Assembly: GCA_002315825.1 (NCBI GenBank)
Contig: DCIC01000129.1
Location: 1-5,054 of the forward strand
Direction: 5' to 3'
Origin: Bacteroidales bacterium UBA1736
Lineage (GTDB): Bacteria > Bacteroidota > Bacteroidia > Bacteroidales > UBA932
Length of the DNA: 5,054 nucleotides
Part shown: in pieces, positions 4,722-5,054 of the stretch
Numbering within the stretch: position 1 is the stretch's first letter
How the letters are laid out: every line of letters starts with the position of its first letter
Position numbers and translations under genes: made by a program
Notes under the pieces: generated by a model
The model's input: the letters and a program-made list of their open reading frames with translations, nothing else
Told to the model about the DNA's origin: nothing
Database searches by the model: none

Positions 4722-4784
4722 TTAGCAGCCTTTCTTCCCAGGGCCTTTACCTTTGCCCTTGCCGCCTTTCTTGGGACATGCCAT
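4722..4784 (-). CDS. Possible 20-aa Lys/Gly-rich micropeptide
   Basis: ATG at 4784 to TAA at 4722-4724 encodes 20 residues: MACPKKGG, then alternating KG pairs, a PG, and KKGC at the end. Seven lysines, eight glycines and two cysteines (positions 3 and 20) make it strongly basic and flexible, with ends that could form a disulfide or bind metal. It lies 93 bp downstream of the stop of the partial gene at 4878-5054, on the same strand, so co-transcription is possible. No Shine-Dalgarno sequence is present. A larger minus-strand frame (4673-4933) overlaps in a different register but lacks protein-like character. Such a short ORF can be chance; the extreme composition is the main reason to list it. 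Function is unknown. Confidence 0.4.
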   Translation of the reverse strand: MACPKKGGKGKGKGPGKKGC

Positions 4785-4806
4785 AGCGAGTGAGTTTTTA
4801 AGGGTT

Positions 4807-4835
4807 TAACAATTGTTACCGAGAAGTATCTTCTC
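4807..4835. promoter_or_regulatory. Two adjacent dyads before the micropeptide
   Basis: TAACAATTGTTA (4807-4818) is a perfect 12-bp palindrome. Right beside it GAGAAG (4821-4826) and CTTCTC (4830-4835) form a 6-bp stem with a TAT loop. Both sit in the gap between the partial gene and the micropeptide start (4784), so they could be an operator, a processing hairpin or an attenuator. Confidence 0.35.
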
Positions 4836-4877
4836 GTATGAGAATAGGCTTCTGTGTCTGACGAGGTGCAAAATATA

Positions 4878-5054
4878 TCAGCTTTTTGAACGCCATACGC
4901 TGAAGACATCGCTCTTGCAGTTGGGATGCACAAACACTTTCTTATCGTCAGGGAATTCCGTCAGGAAGCAATAGATAGCCTTGCCTCTGGAATGAGATAC
5001 ACGGCCCTGGGAAATGACGCTGTTCACCAGCATCATGGCTTCCTGATCCGAAAT
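4878..5054 (-). CDS. 3' end of a minus-strand gene leaving the window, unknown function
   Basis: The minus strand is open from the window edge to TGA at 4878-4880, giving the last 58 residues of a protein whose start lies beyond 5054. It begins SDQEAMMLVNSVISQGRV, continues through HSRGKAIYCFLTEFPDD and KKVFVHPNCKSDVFSV, and ends WRSKS. Composition and codon use look like a real protein and the frame has no interruption. A helix followed by beta-like segments (AIYCFLTEF, KKVFVHP) is plausible. I do not recognise the family, and two cysteines alone say little. The fragment overlaps the shorter frame at 4673-4933, which is a by-product. It is followed by two dyads and the possible micropeptide on the same strand. 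Confidence 0.7.
   Translation of the reverse strand: MSDQEAMMLVNSVISQGRVSHSRGKAIYCFLTEFPDDKKVFVHPNCKSDVFSVWRSKS

Noticed and set aside
4673..4933. 86-codon minus-strand frame
   Set aside because: It overlaps the 3' end of the clearly protein-like partial gene in another frame and has an arginine-rich by-product composition.

Overview
The window most resembles Bacteroidota DNA, probably Bacteroidales. No clear gene has a Shine-Dalgarno sequence. The leaders are A/T-rich, and a good match to the Bacteroidota promoter (TTTG, 20 bp, TTnnTTTG) lies just before the gene at 3721. None of the encoded proteins belongs to a family I can name, so the taxonomic call is moderate and functional calls are withheld. 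The gene-poor layout and orphan proteins suggest an accessory or mobile region.

Layout: 1-48 is the edge of a degenerate 10-bp repeat array in minus orientation. A hairpin terminator (56-80) and a minus-strand orphan gene (104-700, 198 aa) follow. Positions 701-1305 are intergenic, with two short dyads and one doubtful 33-codon ORF. Positions 1306-2320 hold the main feature: about 100 degenerate copies of a 10-bp unit (consensus TTCATACGCN), about 40 of them in a row (1655-2047) without an indel. At 2320 the array flips strand through a small hairpin and runs about 5 more units in minus orientation (2323-2379). Next come a strong hairpin terminator (2388-2425) and a second minus-strand orphan gene (2441-2902, 153 aa). 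Positions 2903-3720 are a palindrome-rich intergenic region with a 22-bp perfect inverted repeat and a candidate structured RNA. A plus-strand gene (3721-4614, 297 aa) follows, then a shared terminator (4613-4656). The right end holds a possible 20-residue Lys/Gly peptide (4722-4784, minus) and the 3' end of a minus-strand gene that leaves the window (4878-5054).

How the parts may work together: both orphan genes show the same order on the minus strand, namely gene, hairpin terminator within about 25 bp, then repeats reading TCATACGC on the minus strand. This is seen directly and suggests a repeated gene-terminator-array cassette. I infer that the array is a DNA-level element, either a helically phased protein-binding platform or an anisotropically bendable tract, and that the small proteins beside it are candidate partners. 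Nothing in the sequence proves that link.
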